Source: Symbiodinium microadriaticum (lineage: Eukaryota; Sar; Dinophyceae; Suessiales; Symbiodiniaceae). From it: a DNA stretch of 64,000 nucleotides. The notes beneath the pieces were generated by a model that was given only the letters and a program-made list of their open reading frames with translations, was not told the DNA's origin and made no database searches. Positions 1-8,432 of the stretch are shown one piece after another. Position 1 is the first letter of the stretch, and each line of letters begins with the position of its first letter. The DNA is taken from assembly GCA_001939145.1 (NCBI GenBank), contig LSRX01000538.1:65427-129426 (forward strand), given 5' to 3'. The translations under genes and the position numbers were made by a program.

Positions 1-156
1 GCTGTCGTGGTACCCCTCGCTGACGAGCTAGCACTTGCCGTAAAGAGTCCACTTGCAGGTGCGGCCCCTACACGTCGAGGGTCTACCCCTCTTGGTGGGG
101 TGTATCCTCGTTGGCCTCGGTCTGGTTGCTGCTCGGCGTCTTTGCACCCTTCTTCC

Positions 157-777
157 TCATCTTTTCCCGTTCTTTTCCTTTTTGCCCTTCTGGTGCTTAG
201 TCTTCTTGGCCGGGTCCTTGTCACTCTCGAAGTTGAGGATGTCGAGGAGGGCTAGGTCCTGGGCCACCTCCTCGCTGCTGAGTAGTTCCTCGCTTCCTGG
301 GTCTTCTTGGTCTTCTTGGGCTGGTACTGGTACTGGTTGTCTTGTGCCACGTTGTTGCGGGGCCGCTGTCTCGTTGCTGCCTGTTGTGCCCCCTTCTCTG
401 TCCTGGGTAGAGCTCGACGAGCTTGGGCTTGAGGATAGTGAAAAGCATGAGGATGCCTTTGCGCTTTCCGAAGGGTCTTTGTGGAGAAAGGTCGTTTGCC
501 TACGACATCCCAAAAACCGGCAAAACACCCATGAAGTGTCTGAGTTCTGCCCAACGTGTTTTCTCAATAAAAAGTTCTCCCTTCCAAATGCGTGTAAGGG
601 GCAAAACTCTGGATGTGGACGATGTGGGTGCTGGTGGTCTTTTCCTCTTGGTGTTCCTTGTCGTCTCCCCTGTGGGCGGTGGGGCTGCCTTGCTTGTCGA
701 GGTAGTAGAGCGGGTTCTGGTAGTAGGGCGGGTCCTGGTAGTTTCGAGCGGGTCCAGGTAGCGGGTCGCGCTTTCAC
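157..777 (-). CDS. Low-complexity ORF, 206 aa, unknown function
   Basis: Open frame on the minus strand with no recognisable domain. The N-terminal half is rich in Pro, Arg and His and holds the short repeat GPALLPEPALLP. A Ser run follows. The C-terminal 60 residues are strongly charged, acidic then basic, ending in a Lys-rich tail (KKTKHQKGKKEKNGKR). It lies downstream of the spliced-leader relic at 1466-1484 and may be part of one retroposed transcript that runs off the window start. The long plus-strand frame over the same bases (53-862) looks like a shadow because it lacks the charge patterning. Whether this is translated is uncertain. Confidence 0.3.
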   Translation of the reverse strand: MKARPATWTRSKLPGPALLPEPALLPRQARQPHRPQGRRQGTPRGKDHQHPHRPHPEFCPLHAFGRENFLLRKHVGQNSDTSWVFCRFLGCRRQTTFLHKDPSESAKASSCFSLSSSPSSSSSTQDREGGTTGSNETAAPQQRGTRQPVPVPAQEDQEDPGSEELLSSEEVAQDLALLDILNFESDKDPAKKTKHQKGKKEKNGKR

Positions 778-1061
778 AGCGCCTTTAGGTGGTTTGGGCT
801 TCGACTTGGTCTCCCTTTTGTCGTCCTCTTTTCCCCGGCGGGCTTGTGGATGTGCTGGCTAATCTGGCTTTGAGGTGCCCCTCGAACCGGCTGGTCTTGT
901 TCGCCTCCTGGTGACTCGTCGCGTTCTTTCACGGTGGGGGCTCTAGGCCCTTGGTACCTTTGTCCCATGCATGGTTCCTCGCGGCATCTATAGAAGCTTT
1001 CGTGCCGCCCGTCCTTGTGCTGTGCTGGCGTGTAGGACGCAGTCTTCTGCCACTCTGTCAT
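774..1061 (-). CDS. Charged ORF, 95 aa, unknown, possible continuation of SL-headed unit
   Basis: A minus-strand frame rich in Arg, Lys, Gln and Pro (for example GQRYQGPRAPTVKERDE). It lies between the 1058-1433 reading frames and the 157-777 frame. No family is recognised. Taken together the frames of this block read like a disordered protein interrupted by frameshifts, which would fit a decayed retroposed cDNA. Confidence 0.2.
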   Translation of the reverse strand: MTEWQKTASYTPAQHKDGRHESFYRCREEPCMGQRYQGPRAPTVKERDESPGGEQDQPVRGAPQSQISQHIHKPAGEKRTTKGRPSRSPNHLKAL

Positions 1062-1136
1062 GCCCGTAGTGCTTGCCCCCCTGTCGTCTCGGTCCTCCAG
1101 TCATGCACCTCGGGCAGCGGCGGGTCCCTCTTATAA

Positions 1137-1433
1137 TCAGGATCTTCCGGTAGTGGGTGTCCCTCTCCCAGCGGTGTGGAGGAGGAGAAACGGACCTTGG
1201 TGGTACCTGCTGGCAAAGGTCCGCCGGTCTCCTTGTGGTAGCGGGTCACAGTGTCCCTCACTCGCCTCCAGGCGCCGATCCCCTTGTGGTGCGTCCCCCA
1301 CCACGTCGCGGGTAAGAGCGAGGGCGGTGTAGACGCAAAGTTCAGCACTCTGGTAGTGGGGCTCGAATGGCGGCCCGGCAGGCAAAGCGGCCTGATCCCT
1401 CGCCCTCACTCTCACACCCGGGTTTGAGACCAT
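1137..1433 (-). CDS. First ORF after the spliced-leader relic, 98 aa
   Basis: The start is the first ATG downstream (minus strand) of the DinoSL relic, at 1433, in the strong context GACCATGG. The frame runs 98 codons with no known domain. From about 1350 a second frame (1058-1348) reads at least as well (GAWRRVRDTVTRYHKE), suggesting a frameshift or decay. Position after an SL sequence without an intron between suggests a processed, reintegrated cDNA. Function unknown. Confidence 0.3.
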   Translation of the reverse strand: MVSNPGVRVRARDQAALPAGPPFEPHYQSAELCVYTALALTRDVVGDAPQGDRRLEASEGHCDPLPQGDRRTFASRYHQGPFLLLHTAGRGTPTTGRS

Positions 1434-1465
1434 GGTCGCAGGGGCTGGTCTCTCGAACCAACGGC

Positions 1466-1484
1466 CTTGAGCCAAAATGGCTAC
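1466..1484 (-). other. DinoSL spliced-leader relic, 19/19 match
   Basis: Read on the minus strand the bases are GTAGCCATTTTGGCTCAAG, identical to nucleotides 4-22 of the 22-nt dinoflagellate spliced leader. The two bases before it (TG) do not match the leader's CC, so this is a relic carried in genomic DNA and not a full leader. Directly upstream (1485-1507) lies a purine-rich tract, the same kind of context as at the tandem relic near 48.85 kb. SL-bearing genomic copies are known in dinoflagellates to mark mRNAs that were reverse transcribed and reinserted. Confidence 0.9.
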
Positions 1485-1549
1485 CACCCCCTCCTTTCTT
1501 TCGGCAGGGCTATGAGCGGGGGGATGACGCCCCTGCCCGCGCGCCATCC

Positions 1550-2300
1550 GGCGCCCCCGACATGTGCGGAGGACTTGCGGAAAAGCTTGGCTGACACCAC
1601 CAAGGCTACTTTGCCTACTGGTGGGTTAGGCGCACATGAAGGGAATCAGGAATTCGAAAGAAGACTAGCTACACAAGCACAGCAAGCATGAACATCCAAT
1701 CATAGTGCGAAATGTTCAATGCAATACAATTCCCTGTTCACTGTGCGAAAAGGTTGCTGGGCGGACATGACAAGGGCATCAGATCGAACTCACCCCGAAA
1801 AGAACAGCTTCACTACCGACGCAATGCAGAACCCTGCCCATGGTGTCAAAGATTAGACCTGTGCACTACGCAAAGAATGAGTGGTTAGGCAGACCTGACC
1901 CGGGCATCAAGAGAACGCACTCCAATAGAAACAACTTTGCAGTCATCACAGTACGTGTTTCTGCCCTCTGTACGCAGGATTCTACAGCACATGGCTATGT
2001 CCATGGTGAGGATGACTAGGGAACCAACAGGTCGTCCGAACAAACAACGAGCATAAAGTCCTCACCTGTGGGCTGAAAGCCATTTTGCCTAGGGAGAGTG
2101 TGGTGCCAGGTCATGGGGTAAGTTCCCTGTGCAAACAATGTCAGAAACAATAAACTAAAAGATGAACACAGTATCAAGGCAATAGGGGTTTACTCACTTC
2201 CATGGCTACCGGCAGGCGACTTCAGGCGCATTGGATGTACACAGAAGCCTCGTCGCTCCTACTCTCAGAAGCTCAGCATCGTCTTAGCTCATCTCAGAAT
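1550..2300. other. Non-coding stretch, nothing recognised
   Basis: No frame above 75 codons with protein-like composition, no repeat family and no RNA gene is seen. The trinucleotide and AT content differ from the flanking low-complexity ORFs: this stretch is ordinary mixed sequence. A weak resemblance to the SL core at 2079-2095 was considered and rejected. Confidence 0.5.
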
Positions 2301-2686
2301 CACTTGTCGCCTCCAGAGCTGCTTGTAATCGGGTCGGTTGGTAGTTGTCGAGATGGAAGCTGCCGAGGTGGTGGGCCAAGTTGTTGTTCTTGGCGTGCTC
2401 CGGGTTGGCTGGATGTGATTGCAGAGCCAGGGGTTGCCCCCTTTTGTTTCAGCGGCTGAACTGGAGGATCTCTGCGGTCTGGAGGTGTTGGTGGCTTGGG
2501 GGGTTCTGGAGCAGGTATTGTAGAAAAACCTCCAAGACGTTCAGCATCATCAGGAAAACGGGGTCGACGAACCCATTCTCGTTGCTCTCCCTTCCACTCA
2601 AGAAAGAAGGTTTGCCCTTGGGCCAGGGGTAACTCCCCTTCTTCATTGGAGGGGGCTGCTTCAACAAAATCGCGGTGTTCTGGCAA
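2300..2686 (-). CDS. Pro/Gln-rich ORF, 128 aa, part of low-complexity gene block
   Basis: Minus-strand frame with many Pro, Gln, Glu and Arg residues and no known domain. The middle is a proline-rich stretch (PAPEPPKPPTPPDRRDPP) and the end is rich in Gln, Pro and Ser. It overlaps the end of the frame at 2661-3113, as if one protein were continued after a frameshift or splice. It is the most 3' piece of the block that begins near 5740. Confidence 0.3.
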   Translation of the reverse strand: MPEHRDFVEAAPSNEEGELPLAQGQTFFLEWKGEQREWVRRPRFPDDAERLGGFSTIPAPEPPKPPTPPDRRDPPVQPLKQKGATPGSAITSSQPGARQEQQLGPPPRQLPSRQLPTDPITSSSGGDK

Positions 2687-3113
2687 AACTCAACCCGAAC
2701 CTCGTTGTAGCAATCCAGGGCCCCACTGGAAGGAGCACGAGGGAAACCCCCGGCGCAAGTGTTGGCCCAGCCGCCCATGGAGTGCTGAAAGTTTTGTAGG
2801 CCACTACTGATGGTTCATGTCGAAGTCGTGGCGGATGACGAATAGTAGTGTCGGCCAGGGGTGTCCATAGGACTCTCCTCCAGGCTCCCGCGGCACTTCC
2901 TCTGGCACTGAAGATCACGTTGGGAGCGATGGGGATCGTCGGCGGTAACGTGGGCGGGCCTGCCCCCTGTTGCCGTGACAGGTCGAAAGTCACATCGCCA
3001 ACACGAAGTGTAGACCGCATGCTGTTCTTGTTGTCTTCAATGCTCCAGGGCGGGGCACGTCCCTCTTGTATCGCCGCTTCCGCATCTGCTTCCAGGTCTG
3101 CAATGTCTGGCAC
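2661..3113 (-). CDS. ORF of 150 aa, unknown, continuation of the 5740-2300 block
   Basis: The first 50 residues look like a folded, acidic protein segment (EGRAPPWSIEDNKNSMRS, then RVGDVTFDL), while the rest is rich in Pro, Ala, Leu and Thr. No family recognised. The frame overlaps its neighbours on both sides by a few tens of bases in different phases, so frameshifts or unrecognised introns are likely. The plus-strand frame over the same bases (2848-3207) looks like its shadow. Confidence 0.3.
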   Translation of the reverse strand: MPDIADLEADAEAAIQEGRAPPWSIEDNKNSMRSTLRVGDVTFDLSRQQGAGPPTLPPTIPIAPNVIFSARGSAAGAWRRVLWTPLADTTIRHPPRLRHEPSVVAYKTFSTPWAAGPTLAPGVSLVLLPVGPWIATTRFGLSFARTPRFC

Positions 3114-3423
3114 GGGGCCCGATCCCCGGCTACTTGATGCCCCTGACGATGAAGAGCTCGCTGTTGTGAGATGTGCTGGTTGTACAAAGAGCGTGTCTCC
3201 TTCCTGAGCGGTCGCCGTAGTGAAAGAGGATGATTCCGACAGGGGAGTATCCCCTGGGTATCTCGGAGATATCCTGGTCTATTATCCACCACATGGACTG
3301 GCAATCGATCGGTAGCGTCGATCTTCCGCTGGAGGGACGTGCTGTTCGTCAGTTTTCTCAGCATGAACTGTCGTCGGGTAGGTGGTGGAGGGTCTTCGCG
3401 GTGATTGTCAGGGAGATGAAATG

Positions 3424-4170
3424 TCACCGTCTTGTCTCTGGGGCGTTGCTCTCCCCGATGGCTGGAGCTTGTTTGGGCCTGGAGCCTGCCTCCTTGGTCG
3501 CCATGGTTGCGCGGTTCTCGAGGTTGCTGCTTCCATGTAGGTATGGGTTTCCTCTTTGCCGCTGTTGGTGATCTGCGCGTGCTTGATTGGCTAGCTTGGT
3601 GTTGTCCACCGCATCTTGTTGTCCATGCTGTACGGCTTCCAGGGATGGTTGTGGCGCCGAACTCGTCGAAGAAGCGATATCTTGGCGGTGGCTCGGTAGC
3701 GGTGTTGGGTCGTCACCTTGAGGTTGAGGTGCTTGTTGACTTGGAACTGGTTGTTGTAGGTATGGATTTGCATCTTGTCGTCGATGATGGTCTGCGGCTG
3801 CTTGAGATGCAGCTTTGGTGTGTTCTGCATCCCCAGGTAGACGTGATGGTGTTAGTGGTGCTTGTGGTGGCACAGATGATACTGGCTGGTGGTTGTCGTG
3901 TGCACCCAGTTGGCTTCTCGAGGACGGTCGCTGGGTTTCCTGCGGTGGCTGTTGCGATGCCGTTGCCGAAGCTGCCCTGGAGGAGGGAATAATCCTGCCT
4001 TGGCTGTCTCTCGTACATTCGTGGGCAGCAAGCAGGGCTGCGAACCGGGCTCGATCCTCAGCTGAAGAAAGTGGCTTGGTTCTAAGGGGAACCTCCGCTC
4101 GCCGTAGCCATGCCAGCGTGTCTTTCCAACTCAACCAATCCGGCTTTGGTCCCATGCCCGCCTCGTGCCA
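3424..4170 (-). CDS. Gln/Pro-rich ORF with a ~28-residue internal repeat
   Basis: The frame is open from about 4195 and holds the segment DWLSWKDTLAWLRRAEVPLR near its start, which reads like a small folded domain. Further on a unit of the form TKxAxQAxADHxxRQxxNPYL occurs twice, about 65 residues apart, so the protein has diverged internal repeats. It overlaps the end of the 4131-5538 frame in another phase; a run of five A (minus strand, 4189-4193) just upstream is a likely frameshift point. Function unknown; composition suggests a mostly disordered protein. Confidence 0.4.
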   Translation of the reverse strand, partial: WHEAGMGPKPDWLSWKDTLAWLRRAEVPLRTKPLSSAEDRARFAALLAAHECTRDSQGRIIPSSRAASATASQQPPQETQRPSSRSQLGAHDNHQPVSSVPPQAPLTPSRLPGDAEHTKAASQAAADHHRRQDANPYLQQPVPSQQAPQPQGDDPTPLPSHRQDIASSTSSAPQPSLEAVQHGQQDAVDNTKLANQARADHQQRQRGNPYLHGSSNLENRATMATKEAGSRPKQAPAIGESNAPETRR

Positions 4171-5538
4171 TAGTTTCTTGACGTCGGATTTTTCTGCTTA
4201 TTCTTCACCCTCTGACTCCCGTGACCTGCAGGACGTTTTACCTGACTCCCGTGACCTGCAGGACGTTTTCGGGATTGTGCCCCGCTTTCAGAGGAGCATT
4301 GTTGGTCACCTTGGCGTTGTGGCTCAGGGCGTTGTTGAGGACGATGTAGAGGAGGTGAGGGCGGCTGTGGTTCGTCTTCGTCCGAGTCGCTGACATCACT
4401 GATCCAATCGTCCCCTGCGTCCTCCTCTTCTTCATCCTCCTCATTTTCAATCGTGATCCACCCTTCTTCGTCCTCATCCGAGCCTTCTTGGATGGGTTGC
4501 CCCACGGGTGGGCTCTGCTCTTCCCGGTCTCCGTGGGGGACGGGCTCGGCCTGCACGTCAATCTCCATGTGTTGTTGGGGAACGCATCTGTTCCCTTGTG
4601 TCGGTTCCTCCCTTATGCTCTCCGCGGGGGTCTCCTCCGGGATCTCTTCGTCTTCAGGAGAGGAGCGTTCTTGATGTTGTAGTAGTTCTTGTCCGTCTCG
4701 ATGAGTTTGAGGTTGGACCGGGCGTTGTGACCCGTCTGGAGAAAGGTCCGGATCTTGTACAGCGCTCTGAGGTTGTGGTTGTGAAGGTACAGTCAAGCCC
4801 AGAGCATTGTTGTGGGCCCACTGGTCCGGTGGTAGGAGTGGGCCTGTGCTCGCCAAAGATCTGGCTAGTGTTCCCCACGTGTCCATCGTCGGGGGGTCCA
4901 GGTGCCCTGGTCGTACCTGTCCCTGTACTCCATGTTGATCAAATGGGCGGTGTAGTGGTTGCTGGTTGTTGTTGTTGGAGGCGGGTCGTGGATGAAGTGG
5001 TTCTGGTTGTTGTTGACGGTGGTTGTGGTAATGTGTGTGCACGTTCAGAGGTTGTTGGTCAGGTAGAGGTGGAGGAGGCCGTTGTCGTAGTCCGGTACTT
5101 CCAGTTTGCGTTTGGGGTGGCCCCCCATCCAATCGCTGGTTGTTCATCTCGTCTTCCGCCAGGATGCCGGCTTCGTGCCAAGGGTCCGTATCCGGGTCGT
5201 ATGCGACTGCGTAGCCCATACGGTATGTCGAAGTGGAAGATGATGGGCCACCGGTGACCTTGTTCCCGTTGGGATGTCCGTCGGCAACGCTTGGGTTGAG
5301 GGGCGTCTGCGGCGTGTGTACGGCTTGAACATGTTGGATTTCATCATCCACCTCATCCCAGGCCGACCATGGCATGAAGGTATTATGAACTTGTACCGGA
5401 ACTCGGGCAGGGTCGTGTAAAGGATGGGCTCCATGGTCATCGCGAAGACCGGGAAAAGTCCCCGTAGGTCCAGTAGAAGAGCTCGCTGAGGTAGAGGAGG
5501 AAGGATTGGTGGTGTCTGTCTTTGCTCCACCACCGGGA
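4131..5538 (-). CDS. Acidic, Pro/Gln-rich ORF, at least 414 aa, unknown
   Basis: This is the longest frame of the first cluster. It is open from about 5538 without its own ATG before 5375, so its true 5' end probably joins the ATG-started frame at 5740 by a frameshift or intron. N-terminal part: MPWSAWDEVDDEIQHVQAV and, later, DPWHEAGILAEDE. Middle: His, Gln, Pro and Asn rich. C-terminal third: acidic (EEDEEEEDAGDD) then a basic tail with a perfect 10-residue duplication (KRPAGHGSQV). The unit WHEAG recurs at 4156-4170 in the neighbouring frame. No domain is recognised; a disordered nucleic-acid binding or gag/ORF1-like protein is only a guess. Confidence 0.4.
4212..4269. repeat. 30-bp direct tandem duplication
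   Basis: The unit starting CTGACTCCCGTGACCTGCAG occurs twice in a row with a 30-bp period (4212 and 4242), keeping the minus-strand reading frame and duplicating ten residues of the acidic ORF. Confidence 0.9.
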
Positions 5539-5740
5539 AGTCAGCCACCTCATCCGCAGGCACAACGCGCGGTATAGGGGTTTCTGTGTCCCCTGGCGAC
5601 TGTGTTTGAAGTTGGCCTCGAGGGTTCATGTCCTCAGGCGGAGCAAGTGGGGCGTCCGATTCATCGCTGGAGTCCGCTGCGTCGTGGGTGTGTGGCGTTG
5701 CCATACCAGACCAGAGCAAGATGGTGCCCATGAGGGCCAT
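5144..5740 (-). CDS. 5' ORF of the first block, hydrophobic N-terminus
   Basis: The ATG at 5740 opens a frame whose first residues are hydrophobic (MALMGTILLWSGM), resembling a signal peptide or anchor, followed by an acidic stretch (DAADSSDESDAP) and Pro/Gln-rich sequence. The frame stays plausible to about 5460; beyond that the frame of the 4131-5538 ORF reads better. The upstream bases (5741-5938) are translated (GA)n tracts, so the ATG at 5740 is preferred to earlier starts. No homologue recognised. Confidence 0.35.
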   Translation of the reverse strand: MALMGTILLWSGMATPHTHDAADSSDESDAPLAPPEDMNPRGQLQTQSPGDTETPIPRVVPADEVADFPVVEQRQTPPILPPLPQRALLLDLRGLFPVFAMTMEPILYTTLPEFRYKFIIPSCHGRPGMRWMMKSNMFKPYTRRRRPSTQALPTDIPTGTRSPVAHHLPLRHTVWATQSHTTRIRTLGTKPASWRKTR

Positions 5741-5782
5741 CAGCACCACAACTCCCCTCCCTGATCGAGGCTGGTACCCCCT

Positions 5783-5875
5783 CCTCTCTCTCTCTCTCTC
5801 TTTGCTTTGCTTTGCTCCGGGGATGAGGTGTGGGCAGACCCCACACCCCGCGCTCCAGGCGCACCCCCTCCAACA
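5783..5875 (-). repeat. Hairpin pair + (AAAGC)n + (GA)n module, copy 1
   Basis: On the minus strand, in order: a small hairpin GCGC-loop-GCGC (5850-5862), a perfect 8-bp stem hairpin GGTGTGGG/CCCACACC with a 5-base loop (5827-5847), three AAAGC-type pentamers (about 5802-5816) and a (GA)n t ract to 5784. The same order recurs at 47774-47850 and 48865-48950. It lies just upstream of the ORF starting at 5740. Further (GA)n tracts sit at 5893-5919 and 5974-5990. Confidence 0.8.
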
Positions 5876-5892
5876 TGTTGTTGGGATGGGGT

Positions 5893-5990
5893 GTCTCTCT
5901 CTCTCTCTCTCTCTCTCTCCCTCCCTCCCGCAGTCCATGGGTGTCTTTTCATCCCCCTGGAGGGCTCAGCTGTTCTCTCTCTCTCTCTCC
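5893..5990. repeat. Two more (CT)n/(GA)n tracts
   Basis: Pure CT dinucleotide runs at 5893-5919 and 5974-5990, each followed by CCCTCC-type pyrimidine sequence. They lie next to the hairpin module and may be remnants of further copies of it, but no hairpin is preserved beside them. Confidence 0.85.
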
Positions 5991-7131
5991 CGTTCTCCCT
6001 CCCGCGAACCCTGGATCCCGGCTCACGAGTAACTACTTCGTCTTGGTCTCTTCACGATGCTATATTCAAGCTCATCACGACAAAAGATACTGTCTAGCAA
6101 TCGCTCAGCACTCGCAATTAAGGCACAGCTTATTTGCTGCACCTTAAGAAACTTAAGATGATCTAGCGGAGCTCCTGGTATGAATATTGCACCATTGCTG
6201 TACTGTGCGCATGGAAGGCTGCTTCGATGATGGGTGCCATGTGGCCTTACTCTGCAAGATCTTGCGCGTGGGCATTCTGGATCGTTTGCCAGCAAGCGAA
6301 ACTGACTCATGCGCGAGCTCTAGCACGCGCATGGTGATGAAACTGGTATGGTATCGCACAGGTATGCCCCTCCTCTAATGCTTTGACTTATTTTGGACTG
6401 TAGCAGGTAATCACAAGAAGTATCAGTACCCACCAGACAGCAGGACTCAATTCTGCTTTCAGCAGCTGTCCCGCACTCTGCCGTGAGCCCTTTGAGCTCC
6501 GGCTTCTCGGTTTCGAGTATGTACAGAGGTGTGTTTTCCTGTTTACAACGTTGCAAGCTTATCAGTTTATCAGCTTTCGATGTGCGTCGCTTCCCGGCCA
6601 GGGTAACTGCTCATGGACCGGGAAATTGCAAGGTCATAAACTGATCATTCCTAGGTTCGAGATGATTCTATATATTCTATGCACTTGCTCAGTTCCCATG
6701 GGCTCAGGCATAGCCGGATGCCTGGACAAAGCTTCCAAGATTTGCCAGGATTGTTGACGCTTACCGTTTGCCCTGCCTGACGCCTCTCAGTCGTCGCCGG
6801 CGACGCGACGTCGGCAGCAGAGATTTTGTTCGTTGCATCGGGACCTGTCGCATAGCAGCTTGAAGCTTCGGAGACTCTGTCTTCCGGATCAGTATTCGGG
6901 AAGACACAATCACGTCCTTGGTATCTTTCTGTGCGGTCTGCTCTCTTCTCCGCTCTCTACATTGAGACAGGGGCCCTCCATTCCCGCAGCCTGCCAGGCA
7001 CATCAGCACATCATGTCAAGATTTCTGAAACTGCTGTGGGGTTTATGTCGCTGCCTGTGTCTGCTGGCTCCCTTGTCGGTTCCGCGGTGCCTGAATGCAT
7101 AGGTCACCTGTAGAGGAATCTCATCCAACAG
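5991..7131. other. Non-coding stretch, nothing recognised
   Basis: Only short frames on both strands, none with convincing protein composition or splice signals. No repeat unit seen. Confidence 0.45.
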
Positions 7132-7229
7132 CTGCCAGCGGTGCCTTCTTCGACCTGGAAGAGGTCGGCGACAACACGGCCAACGCCGCTGATATGTCGT
7201 GCTTCCTCATGGTGCCGGGCAAGATGTAG
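7132..7229 (+). CDS. Possible exon, acidic peptide of unknown protein
   Basis: After an AG acceptor at 7130-7131 a plus-strand frame reads SGAFFDLEEVGDNTANAADM and ends at a TAG at 7227. The peptide resembles the FFDxEEN-type stretch of ABC-exporter membrane domains, but it is too short to assign and no neighbouring exon was found. The minus-strand frame here is a shadow. Confidence 0.25.
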
Positions 7230-7919
7230 ATGCGAAGTCTGACTACGCTTGACCACTTCTTCTCAGTCTCTCCCAGTGCCACTACTGACGACAAGAACGA
7301 CTTCACCAGTGCAAGTCGCTACACAGACGAAATCGCCCGGGTGACTGCATTCGCTGCACACCTGCATCACGATCAAACTATCGTGCTGTAGCTTATATCT
7401 GCATGGTTTCGATGGCTGAAATGAGCTTGGCTGCTCTCAGGCAGACCGGACGACTTGATGTTTGGACCTTCTCTGATGACCTGGACTCGTAGATCGCCTT
7501 CCTGTATGGCTTGCTTGGAGGCTCCTCCGGTTCTTGCCCCTGTTGCCTGTGTTTTCCACGGCACTGAACATTTTTCGGGTCTTTTGCAACTCGCCTTTCT
7601 TGCAAAGGCTGTCGCTCCTTGCCTTCCAGCGTCTTGCATGTTTCATCATGTTTCCCACCTCCAAAGAAGTTAATTGAAAAGCGAGATTAAGCTACACATA
7701 TCGAACATTCATGTCCCGAAAGCACTTAAGACTGCGACAGTCATTGAGACGGCACTTCGGTCTCAGCCGCATCATCGTCGTACTCGTCAGCATCAAACTC
7801 TTAGACTCGTTCTGCTTGACGCCGCCTGACCCTAACAGCGGGACGAAGGTGAAGAACTCCAAAGGCGATGTGATTCATATTTCTTCTGAACCCACAGCTC
7901 GGATGCCAGGCTGGCCTTT

Positions 7920-8432
7920 TTAAGTGCCTAGGATGGCGCGGGGGCGCGGGTGGGGCGGGGGGCAGGTTCGGTGGCCGCTCTGTTCTGCCTTCCTCGGGCC
8001 ACTTTGGTCCTGTTTTCTGTGTTTTGCGTTTCGATTCTGCTTTCTGACGGTGCTCTGCCAATGCTGCTTCCTGCCAACCGAAACACTCCCACACTTGGCT
8101 GCTTTGCGAGCTTGGGCTCCGCTCTGGCAGTTTTCAGATGCAAGCACTGATATGTTTATGGTTTCTGTTGCGCTTCTCTGATGGTGAATTGTATTGGTGA
8201 GGCTGTCTGTATGTTGTTTTCCTGATGCCGCGTTTGATCCGATTGCAGTTTCTTCTGGCGCGCTTGACACGGGTGCTGGCCACTCCGCCTGCAGGAAGGC
8301 TGCTTGGCAGCCACAGTGCAGGCTCCCCACGAATCCGACGGCAGCTCCGTCTCGGTTTGGGTCAATGCCCAAGCACCGTTGCTCTGATGAGCTCCGCAAG
8401 CTGAAAACGTGCACAGCACAGTCTCGGACCAT
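7920..8432 (-). CDS. ORF of 170 aa, Arg/Lys/Gln rich, unknown
   Basis: The minus-strand frame is open for 170 codons, ending in a basic Pro-rich tail. An overlapping minus frame (7801-8094) reads as a charged coil (ALAEHRQKAESKRKTQKTG) followed by a poly-Pro stretch and is equally plausible, so the real frame is undecided. No domain recognised. Confidence 0.2.
   Translation of the reverse strand: MVRDCAVHVFSLRSSSEQRCLGIDPNRDGAAVGFVGSLHCGCQAAFLQAEWPAPVSSAPEETAIGSNAASGKQHTDSLTNTIHHQRSATETINISVLASENCQSGAQARKAAKCGSVSVGRKQHWQSTVRKQNRNAKHRKQDQSGPRKAEQSGHRTCPPPHPRPRAILGT

Noticed and set aside
53-862. 269-codon plus-strand ORF at the window start
   Set aside because: Opposite-strand shadow of the Pro/Arg and acidic-basic minus frame; its product is Leu/Ser/Trp/Cys rich without domain features.
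2077-2095. AAAGCCATTTTGCCTAGGG as a further spliced-leader relic
   Set aside because: Only the ATTTTG core and a few flanking bases match; no ORF or purine tract context, so chance is the better explanation.
5760-5783. GTACCAGCCTCGATCAGG next to the GA tract as a decayed SL
   Set aside because: About 11 of 19 positions can be forced to match with gaps; suggestive because of the shared GGAGGGGG flank, but not supportable.
7132-7229. ABC transporter exon
   Set aside because: A single FFDLEE-like segment without Walker or signature motifs nearby cannot support the assignment; kept only as an unknown exon.
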